Of a stretch of DNA of 64,000 nucleotides, positions 32,141-40,900 are shown piece by piece (position 1 is the first letter of the stretch; each line of letters opens with the position of its first letter). Made by a program: the position numbers and the translations under genes. Source of the stretch: Halorussus salilacus (lineage in GTDB: Archaea > Halobacteriota > Halobacteria > Halobacteriales > Haladaptataceae); assembly GCF_024138125.1 (NCBI RefSeq), contig NZ_CP099993.1:2108001-2172000 (forward strand), given 5' to 3'. The notes below the pieces were generated by a model. That model was not told the origin of the DNA, did no database searches, and worked only from the letters and a program-made list of their open reading frames with translations.

Positions 32141-33124
32141 TCAGCTAAAGTCGGAGAGAGACCGCGACTGGGTGCGGTGCTCCTCCACGTCGTCTCGCTT
32201 TTCGATCTCTGTCGGGACTTCGGCGAGCTCGGGGATGGCGTTCTGGGCCATCTCGTAGAACGTCTCGTCCAGTTCGATGCCCACCGCGTCGTATCCGAGT
32301 GCATGCGCCGCCGCGATAGTCGAACCACTCCCCATGAACGGGTCGAGAATCGTTCCGTCGCGAAGCGGGAGTGCGGCGTGGCAGAGTTCCCGCATCAGTT
32401 TCTGGGGTTTCAGGTTCGGATGTGCTTCCTTGTCGCGGTCTTTCCCGGGGTGTGCGTTCTCGACGATTTCCGTCTCTCGTTTCGGTGTCTTTCCGTTTCC
32501 GAGCAGGTCGGTGAACGGCCGTTCGTCGGATTCGCGGCGGAGTCCTCCTGTTTGCCACTCCTCTAGATTCTCCTCCAAGCGTCCATCGAACGGCTTGCGG
32601 TAGAGCAACCACGGCTCCCAGTAGACGCGTGGCATCGACGACACCATCTTGTACTCGGGGTGGTCGTGCGCGCCCTTTGGTCGGTCTCCGCCGCGGAGCG
32701 TCTTGGTCTCGCGGACGAGAACGTCGCGGCGTTCTAATCCGGCTTCGTCCAATTGTTGGGAGACCTCGTGCATCAGCAGTTGAGTGCAAGCGACGAACAC
32801 ATGTCCGCCCGGACGGAGCACACGTTCGATAGCCTCACCGAACTGCTGGAAGAAGGTGCGAAGCTTGTCCTTGTCGTCCTCGGTCAGAACTGTGAACCGT
32901 GGAAGCGGCTTTCGTTTGCTTCCGTCCAGTTCGGGGGGAATTCGCCAGACGCCGCCCGTGCCGTCTCGCATCTTTTCGACGTGTGCGGTTTCGAATTCGA
33001 TAACCGAATACGGCGGGTCCGTCACCACCGCGTGCAGGGAGTCCTCTTCGAACTCCTCCTCTAAGACTTGGAAAGAGTTGCCTTGAAACAGCTCATATCC
33101 CATTGACTGAACACTCTCGCTCAT
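32141..33124 (-). CDS. DNA methyltransferase, beta class (N4-C or N6-A)
   Basis: A 327-residue modification enzyme. Catalytic motif IV is TDPPYSV near residue 36, and the SAM-binding motif I comes later as LDPFMGSGSTIAAAHALGYD, preceded by PNLKPQKLMRELC (motif X). This IV-to-I order marks the beta class. The target-recognition region is the middle (residues about 100-240). It probably protects host DNA against the neighbouring endonuclease. An internal Met at residue 8 could be the true start. Confidence 0.88.
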   Translation of the reverse strand: MSESVQSMGYELFQGNSFQVLEEEFEEDSLHAVVTDPPYSVIEFETAHVEKMRDGTGGVWRIPPELDGSKRKPLPRFTVLTEDDKDKLRTFFQQFGEAIERVLRPGGHVFVACTQLLMHEVSQQLDEAGLERRDVLVRETKTLRGGDRPKGAHDHPEYKMVSSMPRVYWEPWLLYRKPFDGRLEENLEEWQTGGLRRESDERPFTDLLGNGKTPKRETEIVENAHPGKDRDKEAHPNLKPQKLMRELCHAALPLRDGTILDPFMGSGSTIAAAHALGYDAVGIELDETFYEMAQNAIPELAEVPTEIEKRDDVEEHRTQSRSLSDFS

Positions 33125-33187
33125 AGCGTCTTATTTTCTGCCCTTCCCTACGAAGTGGGGGCGTAAGTAATTTGAGCTTAAATGTAG

Positions 33188-33224
33188 GTACTATCATACA
33201 TTGTCGTGAGTAAGCTGATAGTAC
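33188..33224. promoter_or_regulatory. Inverted-repeat operator before the wHTH gene
   Basis: GTACTATCA at 33188-33196 and its exact complement TGATAGTAC at 33216-33224 flank 19 bases; the second arm ends one base before the ATG at 33226. The 101-bp gap is shared with the divergent methyltransferase. The position suggests autoregulation and perhaps control of the restriction-modification genes. Confidence 0.6.
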
Positions 33225-33225
33225 G

Positions 33226-33528
33226 ATGGGTCGGGTCGAAGAGGACGCGGCGTTCGTCGTACGCTCTCCACACCGAACGACGGTTCTCACGCGGTTAGCC
33301 GACGGTGCCGCAATTCCCGCCCAGATACGTGAGGATACCGGGCTGGAATACTCGCGCATCTCAGAAGCCGCGAACACACTCCGCGAGCGAAGTCTCATCG
33401 AACTCCTCGTGGACGACGACACGAAGCGAGGGCGGCTTTACGCTGTCACCGACCGGGGTGAAGAGGCCCTGAAGTTCATGCGAGAGAACGGAATGCTGGA
33501 CGACGTGAACCGATACGAGCGACGATGA
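33226..33528 (+). CDS. Winged-helix regulator of the R-M island
   Basis: A 100-residue winged-helix protein: FVVRSPHRTTVLTRLADGA then IPAQIREDTGLEYSRISEAA as the recognition helix, and LLVDDDTKRGRLYAVTDRGE as the wing. It resembles PhiH1/MarR-type haloarchaeal repressors. Divergent placement from the methyltransferase with a palindrome at its own start makes it a candidate control protein for the R-M genes. The stop overlaps the ATG of a 14-residue frame. Confidence 0.8.
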   Translation: MGRVEEDAAFVVRSPHRTTVLTRLADGAAIPAQIREDTGLEYSRISEAANTLRERSLIELLVDDDTKRGRLYAVTDRGEEALKFMRENGMLDDVNRYERR

Positions 33529-33569
33529 ACTGGTTCGAGAACCGCTGGCAAAACATATCTGAGGAGTGA
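33525..33569 (+). CDS. 14-residue coupled micro-ORF
   Basis: MNWFENRWQNISEE; the ATG overlaps the TGA of the wHTH gene (ATGA). Its composition (Trp, Phe, Asn) is unlike background. Whether it is translated is unknown. Confidence 0.25.
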   Translation: MNWFENRWQNISEE

Positions 33570-33603
33570 GCCCGGTTTTCCCTGCGCTCGGAACGTCCGA
33601 AAC

Positions 33604-33912
33604 TCACCCCGACCGCTGGGCCGACCAGACCGCGGTCGCGCCGAGCAGAATCGCCGGAATCATCGGCAGGACGAGGTACGCGAACCGGAAGGGTTCGACC
33701 GGCGGGAGAGCGAGGATGATGGCCGGAACCACCAGAAAGGAGAGGACGATGACGCCCACGAGCACCCAGCCGCGCCAGTCCCACTCCTCTCGGCCGCGCT
33801 CGACGGGTGCCGCGGGGTCGACGGCCTCCTCGCGGTCGGCGACCGCTCCGTCGGCGTCGGTCTCGTCGCCGTCGACGTTGCCGGGTCGGTGTGTGTAGGT
33901 GTCTTCGGTCAT
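33604..33912 (-). CDS. Two-helix membrane protein
   Basis: A 102-residue protein. The acidic N-terminus (MTEDTYTHRPGNVDGDETDA) is followed by two hydrophobic helices, WVLVGVIVLSFLVVPAIILA and FAYLVLPMIPAILLGATAVW. It is the last gene of an operon with the alcohol dehydrogenase, reached through a chain of three overlapping mini reading frames. The function is unknown. Confidence 0.7.
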   Translation of the reverse strand: MTEDTYTHRPGNVDGDETDADGAVADREEAVDPAAPVERGREEWDWRGWVLVGVIVLSFLVVPAIILALPPVEPFRFAYLVLPMIPAILLGATAVWSAQRSG

Positions 33913-33981
33913 CGGGTGTCGGTCTCCTCGGTCATTCGGTCTCGACGCTCCCGGTCATTCGGTCTCGACGCTCCCGGTCAT
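33909..33981 (-). repeat. 23-bp repeats forming an ATGA-linked mini-ORF chain
   Basis: On the minus strand, ATG codons at 33981, 33958, 33935 and 33912 are spaced exactly 23 bases. Each of the first three opens an 8-codon frame (MTGSVETE, MTGSVETE, MTEETDTR) whose TGA overlaps the next ATG; the fourth is the membrane-protein gene. The dehydrogenase stop overlaps the first ATG. The repeat changes frame each time, yet stop-start overlaps are kept. Confidence 0.75.
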
Positions 33982-35027
33982 GCTCTGTCGTACTCGCTGT
34001 CGGGGACGACCACGACCTTGCCGAAGCCCTCGCGGTCTTCGAGCATCTCGTGGGCGCGGGCTGTCTCGCTCATCGGCAGGACGTCCCGGATTCGGGGCTC
34101 GAACGTGCCGTCCCAGACGAGTTCGAGCACGTCGTCGACCTCGCCGGGGTTCGCCATCGTCGAGCCGATGACCGAAAGCTGGTTCCAGAAGATGCGGTTG
34201 AGGCCCGCGCCGGGGTTCGGGCCGGTGGTCGCCCCGCAGGTCACGACCCGCCCGCCCTTCGCGAGGCTCCTGAGCGAGTCGGGGTAGGTCGCCTCGCCGA
34301 CGTGGTCGACCACCATGTCGACGCCGCGCTTGTCGGTCAGTTCACGGACGCGCTCGGCGAAGTCCTCGGCCTCGTAGTCGACGACGTGGTCGGCCCCGAC
34401 GGCCTCGGCGTACCGGAGCTTCTCCTCGGAGGAGGCGGTGGCGTACACCTCCGCGCCCGCGTAGTCGGCTATCTGGACCGCGGCGTGGCCGACGCCGCCC
34501 GACGCGCCCAGCACGAGCACCTTCTCGCCCGCCTGCAGGTCGCCCCGGTTGAGGAGCATCCGCCACGCGGTCTGGAAGACGAGCGGTGCGGCCGCCGCGG
34601 TCTCCCACTCGACCCCCTGCGGGACCTCGACGAGGTTGTCCTCGGGAATCGCGGCCATCTCGCCGTGGACGCCCGGAACGTGCTCGCCGATGACGTGGTA
34701 GTTCACGCACATCGAGTACTCCCCGTCGCGGCAGAACTCGCACTCGCCGCAGGAGACGCCCGCCGACAGCGCCACCCGGTCGCCGGGGCCGAACCGGGTC
34801 ACGTCCTCGCCGACTTCGAGGACGACTCCCGCGGCGTCGCTCCCGGGGACGTGGGGCATCTCGAGGTCGAGGCCGGGCAGTCCCCGGCGGGTCCACACGT
34901 CGAGGTGGTTGAGCGCGCCCGCCTTCACGTCCACGAGGACCTCGTCGCGGTCGGGCGTCGGGTCCGGGACGTCGCCGTACTCGATGACCTCCCGACCGCC
35001 GTGGCCGGTGAACTGGACGGCTTTCAT
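33978..35027 (-). CDS. Zinc-dependent alcohol dehydrogenase family (MDR)
   Basis: A 349-residue medium-chain dehydrogenase. The catalytic domain opens MKAVQFTGHGGREVIEYGDV; structural zinc cysteines are in CGECEFCRDGEYSMC; the nucleotide loop is VLVLGASGGVGHAAVQIADY. The GASGGVG form and HVVDYEAEDF suggest NADP(H) or NAD(H) binding. The physiological alcohol, aldehyde or quinone substrate is unknown. Its stop overlaps the first mini-ORF of the downstream chain. Confidence 0.9.
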   Translation of the reverse strand: MKAVQFTGHGGREVIEYGDVPDPTPDRDEVLVDVKAGALNHLDVWTRRGLPGLDLEMPHVPGSDAAGVVLEVGEDVTRFGPGDRVALSAGVSCGECEFCRDGEYSMCVNYHVIGEHVPGVHGEMAAIPEDNLVEVPQGVEWETAAAAPLVFQTAWRMLLNRGDLQAGEKVLVLGASGGVGHAAVQIADYAGAEVYATASSEEKLRYAEAVGADHVVDYEAEDFAERVRELTDKRGVDMVVDHVGEATYPDSLRSLAKGGRVVTCGATTGPNPGAGLNRIFWNQLSVIGSTMANPGEVDDVLELVWDGTFEPRIRDVLPMSETARAHEMLEDREGFGKVVVVPDSEYDRA

Positions 35028-35158
35028 GGTCGGAACGTGGGGGGCCGGGCCTAAAACTGTACCTCAAACGCCCCCGCTGTCACGTTGATGGCTCAGTCCT
35101 ATCGAGCGACCGAACCGACGAAGTAGTGACTCCACCGTAGGCTAGTGACTCTCCCGTA

Positions 35159-35204
35159 GAAAGCCCCCGCCCGCTCGCGGTCACGCGAGCGGGCGGGGGC
35201 TTTC
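35159..35204. repeat. Perfect 21-bp inverted repeat made of the family 1 3' strand
   Basis: GAAAGCCCCCGCCCGCTCGC plus G, a GTCA loop, and its exact complement ending GCGGGGGCTTTC. Both arms are the 3' strand of family 1 in opposite orientations, so the GGG/GGG loop is replaced by full pairing. It lies in the divergent gap between the dehydrogenase and moaB. Confidence 0.75.
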
Positions 35205-35208
35205 GGTC

Positions 35209-35298
35209 CCGCCTCGCCAACGCTCCCACCTGCCGAACCCGCCTCGCCAACGCTCCCACCTGCCGAACCCGCCTCGCCAACGCTCCCACCTGCCGAAC
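35209..35298. repeat. Three 30-bp tandem repeats
   Basis: Exact copies of CCGCCTCGCCAACGCTCCCA plus CCTGCCGAAC directly after the inverted repeat, as arrays follow the core in copies B and C. The rest of 35028-35421 shows no gene. Confidence 0.9.
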
Positions 35299-35421
35299 GC
35301 ATCACCGAGCGAAACGCGGTGGATTGGTCGGCCCCCGTACAGCACCGAAAATAGTAACATCTCGAACAGGAACACCGGCTAGCGACCTTGTTTTAAGGTA
35401 CCGTCTCACGAATAGTCGGCC

Positions 35422-36054
35422 ATGGTCGATTTCCAGTCACGGGACACGCGCCGCGGCAACGACGACGAGGAGAGCCAGCGCGAGTCCGAGAGCGCCCCCG
35501 AGACCGAACCGGACCACGAGGAGGGCCACGACCACGGCGGCGAGGGCGACCACGCCGACCACGACCATCACGCCCACGACGTCGAGTCGCTCGGCGCGGC
35601 GGTCGTCACGGTGTCGTCGTCGCGGTCGCTGTCGGACGACCCCTCCGGCGACGCCGTCGTCGCGGGTCTCGAAGCGGCGGGTCACGGCGTCGTCAGCCGC
35701 GACCTCGTCGACGACGACTTCGACGGCGTCCAGGGGTCGGTGAACGCGCTGGCCCGGCGCGACGACGTGGACGTGGTGGTCACGACCGGCGGGACCGGCG
35801 TCACCCCCGACGACGTGACCGTCGAGGCGGTCGAACCGCTGTTCGACAAGGAGCTTCCGGGGTTCGGCGAGCTGTTCCGCCTGCTATCGTTCGACGAGAT
35901 CGGGACTAGAGTCGTCGGCACGCGCGCGACCGCGGGCGTGGCCGAGGGCACGCTGGTCTTCTGCCTGCCGGGAAGCGAGGACGCTGCCCGATTGGGCACC
36001 GAGGAGATAATCGCGGAAGAAGCGGGTCACCTCGCGGGACTGGCCGGGCGCTGA
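35422..36054 (+). CDS. moaB: MoaB/MogA-type molybdenum cofactor protein with His-rich N-terminus
   Basis: A 210-residue protein. Residues about 58-210 form the MoCF domain: [15 protein letters not shown], the phosphate-binding [28 protein letters not shown] and [12 protein letters not shown]. It would adenylylate molybdopterin or insert molybdate. The first 55 residues are an acidic/His-rich extension ([18 protein letters not shown]) that could bind metal. The gene is convergent with idi, leaving two bases between stops. Confidence 0.88.
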   Translation: MVDFQSRDTRRGNDDEESQRESESAPETEPDHEEGHDHGGEGDHADHDHHAHDVESLGAAVVTVSSSRSLSDDPSGDAVVAGLEAAGHGVVSRDLVDDDFDGVQGSVNALARRDDVDVVVTTGGTGVTPDDVTVEAVEPLFDKELPGFGELFRLLSFDEIGTRVVGTRATAGVAEGTLVFCLPGSEDAARLGTEEIIAEEAGHLAGLAGR

Positions 36055-36056
36055 GG

Positions 36057-36644
36057 CTACTCGAAGTCCCGGCGCATCGCGATCTCGAACCACGGGCAGA
36101 GCCGGAGCTGGCGGTACCACTCGGGGTGCTCGTGGAGTCGCTCGTAGGGCACCCACATCAGGCCCGCGACCTCCTCCTCGTTGGGGTCGAGCGAGGTGTC
36201 GTCGAGCGTGAGCTTCAGGACGGCACAGACCTCGTGCTCGACGCCGGCGTTCTCGAAGTAGCGCTTGTACTCGAAGCGGTCGGTCACCCGGAGGTCGTCG
36301 TACTGGTCGGGCGTGATGCCCAGTTCCTCTTCGAGTCGCTGGCGGGTGGCCTCCTCCTGTGACTGGCCCTGAACCGGGTGGGAGGCCACGGTGCCGTCCC
36401 ACCACGTACACCACAGGCGCTTGTCGGGCGCGCGCTGGGCCAGCAGGATGTTGCCGTCGCCGTCGAACACCAGCGAGGTGAACGCGCGGTGTCGGATGCC
36501 GTCGCCGGTGTGGGCGTCGAGGCGGTTGACGACCTCCTGCTCCTCGTCGTCGGCGTCGACCGCGACGACGTGCTGGCGGGCGTTCTCGTGGCGCTCGTCG
36601 GTGCCGGGCGCGCTGGCGTCGGCGGTCGTGTCGTCCGTGCTCAT
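36057..36644 (-). CDS. idi: Isopentenyl-diphosphate delta-isomerase, type 1
   Basis: A 195-residue Nudix-fold isomerase. Signature segments are LLAQRAPDKRLWCTWWDGTV then ASHPVQGQSQEEATRQRLEE, with the metal-ligand His in ASHP and the Nudix-like EELGI; EHEVCAVLKL and PWFEIAMRRDFE close the domain. It interconverts IPP and DMAPP for archaeal lipid and carotenoid synthesis. The start at 36644 leaves an acidic 30-residue leader. Confidence 0.92.
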   Translation of the reverse strand: MSTDDTTADASAPGTDERHENARQHVVAVDADDEEQEVVNRLDAHTGDGIRHRAFTSLVFDGDGNILLAQRAPDKRLWCTWWDGTVASHPVQGQSQEEATRQRLEEELGITPDQYDDLRVTDRFEYKRYFENAGVEHEVCAVLKLTLDDTSLDPNEEEVAGLMWVPYERLHEHPEWYRQLRLCPWFEIAMRRDFE

Positions 36645-36724
36645 TGGCCGGAAATTGCGGGGGATAGGTAAAACCGTCTTCGATAGTTCGCCGTGGCACG
36701 AGCGCGGGCGTGCGGAACAATACT

Positions 36725-36750
36725 TTTGTGCTTGTGCGCACAAACACAAA
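36725..36750. promoter_or_regulatory. 26-bp palindromic operator of vapBC
   Basis: TTTGTG-C-TTGTGCGCACAA-A-CACAAA: the inner 12 bases are a perfect palindrome and the outer hexamers pair exactly, with one mismatched position per side. It ends two bases before the vapB ATG. VapB antitoxins normally bind such sites with VapC to autorepress. Confidence 0.75.
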
Positions 36751-36752
36751 CC

Positions 36753-37031
36753 ATGGGGACGAAGACAATCGGCCTCCGAGACGACGTGTACGAACGTCTG
36801 AAATCCCGAAAGCGGGAGGGAGAGAGCTTCACCGACCTGATGGACCGACTGATGGACGAGACGACGCCCGATTGGCGCGAAGGGTTCGGGACGCTCTCGG
36901 AGGGAGAGGCCGACGAACTCGAATCGTTCGTCCGCGAATCGCGCGAAGCGACCGCCGAAGGACTGTCGACCCGACAGATCGAGGCGCTCGGAGTGCTGTC
37001 GGAGGTGGACGATGACGACGAAACTGCTTGA
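36753..37031 (+). CDS. vapB: VapB-type antitoxin
   Basis: A 92-residue protein with an N-terminal ribbon-helix-helix (MGTKTIGLRDDVYERLKSRK then SFTDLMDRLMDE), typical of archaeal VapB/DUF217 antitoxins. The C-terminal half is acidic and would wrap VapC. It overlaps vapC by 20 bases and is preceded by a palindromic operator. Confidence 0.9.
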   Translation: MGTKTIGLRDDVYERLKSRKREGESFTDLMDRLMDETTPDWREGFGTLSEGEADELESFVRESREATAEGLSTRQIEALGVLSEVDDDDETA

Positions 37032-37422
37032 CACGACGTTTCTCATCCACTACTGGGCGGGACGAGACGCCGTGGCGGAGTACCTCGAAGCCCGCGAGGA
37101 CACCTGCGAGTTCGCCACGACCGCCATCAATTTGAAAGAGATTGCGGTCGGACGGAAGCTACAGGGCCAGTTCGACCCCCGAGAGATACGTTCGAAGTTC
37201 GAGTGGGTCCGAGTCGTCCCCTTCGGCGTCGAACACGCCTTTTCGGCTGGCGAATTGGAAGCGAGTCTGCGAGAAGACGACGACACCAATCAACAGAAGG
37301 TGAACGCGCTCGCTGGCGACCTCCTTATCGCGTCGGTCGCGGCGGAGTTGGGTGCACCGGTCGTCACCCGAAACGTCGAGGACTTCGAACTGCTCGACGG
37401 TGTCTCTGTGGAAACGTACTGA
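37012..37422 (+). CDS. vapC: VapC-type PIN-domain toxin
   Basis: A 136-residue PIN ribonuclease. The acidic residues are visible as LLDTTFLI (Asp7), NLKEIAVG (Glu), LAGDLLIASVAAELG (Asp) and VTRNVEDFELL (Asp). VapC toxins cleave tRNA or rRNA; the target here is unknown. Coupled translation with vapB supports a functional toxin-antitoxin pair. Confidence 0.92.
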   Translation: MTTKLLDTTFLIHYWAGRDAVAEYLEAREDTCEFATTAINLKEIAVGRKLQGQFDPREIRSKFEWVRVVPFGVEHAFSAGELEASLREDDDTNQQKVNALAGDLLIASVAAELGAPVVTRNVEDFELLDGVSVETY

Positions 37423-37550
37423 GAGTCCGTATTTACGAGATTTGAGATAGTCTCTGCTCGCGCTTTTCCGACCGGAGCGTCCCCCTTGAACGTCACTCTG
37501 TCACCGTGCTAGAAACGTTGAGTTTTCGATTGAAGCGTCCCGCTCGCACG

Positions 37551-37673
37551 TCACCTGTGAGAACCGCACCGCGACCGCAACGGCCACACCCTCCCCAACC
37601 GATTCCGTCGCTCCTTTCAGTCGCTCCGTCATCCCTCGCGCGAAATTGGCGCGGCCACTTGCGGGCCGCGCCG
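37551..37673 (+). repeat. Dispersed element family 2, copy c
   Basis: GTCACCTGTGAGAACCGCAC then CGCGACCGCAACGGCCACAC and CCTCCCCAACCGATTCC match copy a in order. The hairpin zone (CCTCGCGCG to GGGCCGCGCC) is diverged. It lies in the 481-bp gap between vapC and carB, which holds no other recognisable gene. Confidence 0.55.
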
Positions 37674-37903
37674 GAAGACAAACCGCGTCTTCCGAGCAAT
37701 CGCGCCGTCGGCGCGATGACGCCAGCGTGCGCCGAGGCGGATGGTCCGTAGTCCGAAACTCCATTATCTTCGAGTTAGCACGAACCGCCGCTCGCCCACC
37801 CCGCGTGGCACTCCGTCCCAAATACGAATTTCGAAATCTCATTTCGGAAGTCGTAATCTATCGTCGGATTTATTACGATGAGCGAACTCTCCTCTACCAA
37901 CGA

Positions 37904-40900
37904 ATGACCGAGGACACCACGGCTGGCGAGGGACGGACCATCCTGCTCATCGGTAGCGGACCCATCCAGATCGGACAGGCCGCGGAGTTCGACTACTCCG
38001 GCGCGCAGGCCTGCCGCGCCTTACAGGAGGAGGGCGCGCGAGTCGTGCTGGTCAACTCCAACCCCGCGACCATCATGACCGACCCGGAGATGGCCGACGA
38101 GGTGTACGTCGAACCCATCACGACCGAGGCCATCGCGGAGGTCATCCGGAAGGAGAACCCCGACGGCGTCATCGCGGGACTCGGGGGCCAGACCGGGCTG
38201 AACGTCACCGCCGAACTCTCCGAGGAGGGGGTCTTGGAGGAGTACGACGTCGACATCATGGGGACGCCGCTGGACACCATCTACGCGACCGAGGACCGCG
38301 ACCTGTTCCGCCAGCGGATGGAGGACCTCGGCCAGCCGGTCCCGCGCTCGACGACCATCGCGCTCGACGACGACGAGGAGGTCGCCGCCATCACCGAGGA
38401 CGACCTCCGCGAGCGCGTCGAGGACGCGGTCGATGCGGTCGGGGGCCTGCCGGTCATCGCCCGCACCACCTACACCCTCGGCGGGTCGGGGTCGGGCGTC
38501 GTCGACGACATGGACGAACTCCTCGCCCGCGTTCGGAAGGGTCTGCGCCTCTCGCGCAACGGCGAGGTCCTCATCACCGAGTCCATCGCCGGGTGGGTCG
38601 AACTGGAGTACGAGGTGATGCGCGACGCCGGGGACTCGTGTATCATCATCTGCAACATGGAGAACCTCGACCCGATGGGCATCCACACCGGCGAGTCGAC
38701 GGTCGTCACGCCCTCGCAGGTCATCCCCGACGAGGGCCACCAGGAGATGCGCGACGCCGCGCTCGAAGTCATCCGCGAGCTGGGGATTCAGGGCGGCTGT
38801 AACATCCAGTTCGCGTGGCACGACGACGGCACCCCCGGCGGGGAGTACCGCGTCGTCGAGGTCAACCCCCGCGTCTCGCGCTCCTCGGCGCTGGCCTCGA
38901 AGGCCACGGGCTACCCCATCGCCCGCGTGACCGCGAAGGTCGCGCTCGGCAAGCGCCTCCACGAGATAGAGAACGAGATTACGGGCGAGACCACCGCGGC
39001 GTTCGAGCCAGCAATCGACTACGTTGTGACCAAGGTCCCCCGCTGGCCCAAGGACAAGTTCCCGGACGTGGACTTCGAACTCGGCACCGCGATGAAATCG
39101 ACGGGCGAGGCGATGGCCATCGGCCGGACCTTCGAGGAGTCGCTCCTCAAGGCGCTGCGCTCGTCCGAATACGACCCCGACGTGAACTGGGCCGAGGTCG
39201 ACGACGAGGCCCTCGAAACTCACTTTCTCGAACGCCCCTCGCCCGACCGCCCGTACGCCATGTTCGAGGCGTTCGACCGGGGCTACTCGGTCGCGGAGGT
39301 CGTCGACCTCACCGGCATCTACGAGTGGTACGTCGAGCGCTACGAGAACGTCGCCGAGGCCGCGGTCTCGGCACAGGAGGGCGACTTCGAGACGGCCGCC
39401 GAGGCCGGGTTCACCGACCACGAGATAACCGCGATGGCGGGCGGGGAGTTCGAGGACACCCACGCCTCGTGGCTCCCCGCGGGGAGCCACGAGGCGTCCG
39501 CCGAGGACGCCAGCGCCGACGAGGAGACGGCGACCGACGGCGCGGGCGTCGCGGTCGAGTCGGTCGAGGCCGACGCGCCCGCTCGGGACTTCAAGCAGGT
39601 CGACACCTGCGCGGGCGAGTTCGAGGCCTCGACGCCGTACTACTACTCCTCGCGGCGTCCCGGCGTCGGACTCGGCCGCGACGAGGTGCAGGTCGACCGC
39701 GACGTCGAGAGCGTCGTGGTGGTCGGGGGCGGCCCCATCCGCATCGGGCAGGGCGTCGAGTTCGACTACTGCTCGGTCCACGCGGTCCGGGCGCTCCGCG
39801 AGCAGGGCATCGACGCCCACGTCGTTAACAACAACCCCGAGACCGTCTCGACCGACTACGACACCTCCGACGGCCTGTTCTTCGAACCCATAACTGCTGA
39901 AGAGGTCGCCGACGTGATAGCGACCACCGACGCCGACGGCGTGATGGTCCAGTTCGGCGGTCAGACCTCCGTCGACATCGGCGCCCCCCTCGAAGCCGAG
40001 ATAGAGCGCCGGGGACTCGACTGCGAGATTCTGGGCACCTCGGTCGAGGCGATGGACCTCGCGGAGGACCGCGACCGCTTCAATCGCCTGATGGACGACC
40101 TCGGCATCAGCCAGCCCGAGGGCGGGAGCGCCACCAGCGAGGAAGAGGCGCTCGACCTCGCCCACGACATCGGCTACCCGGTCCTCGTCCGGCCCTCCTA
40201 CGTCCTCGGCGGCCGCGCGATGGACGTGGTCCACGACGACGAGGAGCTCAGAGAGTACATCGAGGAGGCGGTCAGGGTCAGCCCCGACAAGCCCATCCTC
40301 GTGGACGAGTTCCTCGCGGATGCGGTCGAACTCGACGTGGACGCCGTGGCAGACGGCGAGGACGTACTCATCGGGGGCATCATGGAACACGTCGAATCGG
40401 CGGGCGTCCACTCGGGCGACTCGGCCTGCATGATTCCCACGCGCTCGCTCGACGAGGAGACCCTCGGGCGGGTCCGGGAAGTGGTCGAGGACATCGCGGT
40501 CGCGCTCGACACCGTGGGCCTGCTGAACGTCCAGTTGGCGGTTCAGGACGGCGAGAGCGAGGCGCAAAGCGCCTCGGATGCGAGCGGTGAAACCGCGAGC
40601 GAGGTCTACGTCCTCGAAGCAAACCCCCGCTCGTCGCGCACGGTCCCGTTCGTCTCGAAGGCGACCGGCGTCCCCATCGCCAAGCTCGCCGCGAAGGTGA
40701 TGGCGGGCGAGTCGCTTGCCGACCTCGACGCCCGAGAGCAGGTCCCCGAGCAGGTCAGCGTCAAGGAGGTCGTCCTGCCGTTCGACCGCCTGCCGGGAAG
40801 CGACCCGCGGCTCGGCCCCGAGATGAAGTCCACCGGCGAGGTGATGGGCACCGCCGACGCCTTCGGCAGGGCCTACGACAAGGCCCAGGACGCCGCGGGG

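Noticed and set aside
37878-37907. Nine-codon leader peptide coupled to carB
   Set aside because: The TTTATTA box at 37869-37875 puts the probable transcript start downstream of this ATG, so the frame is likely not on the mRNA.
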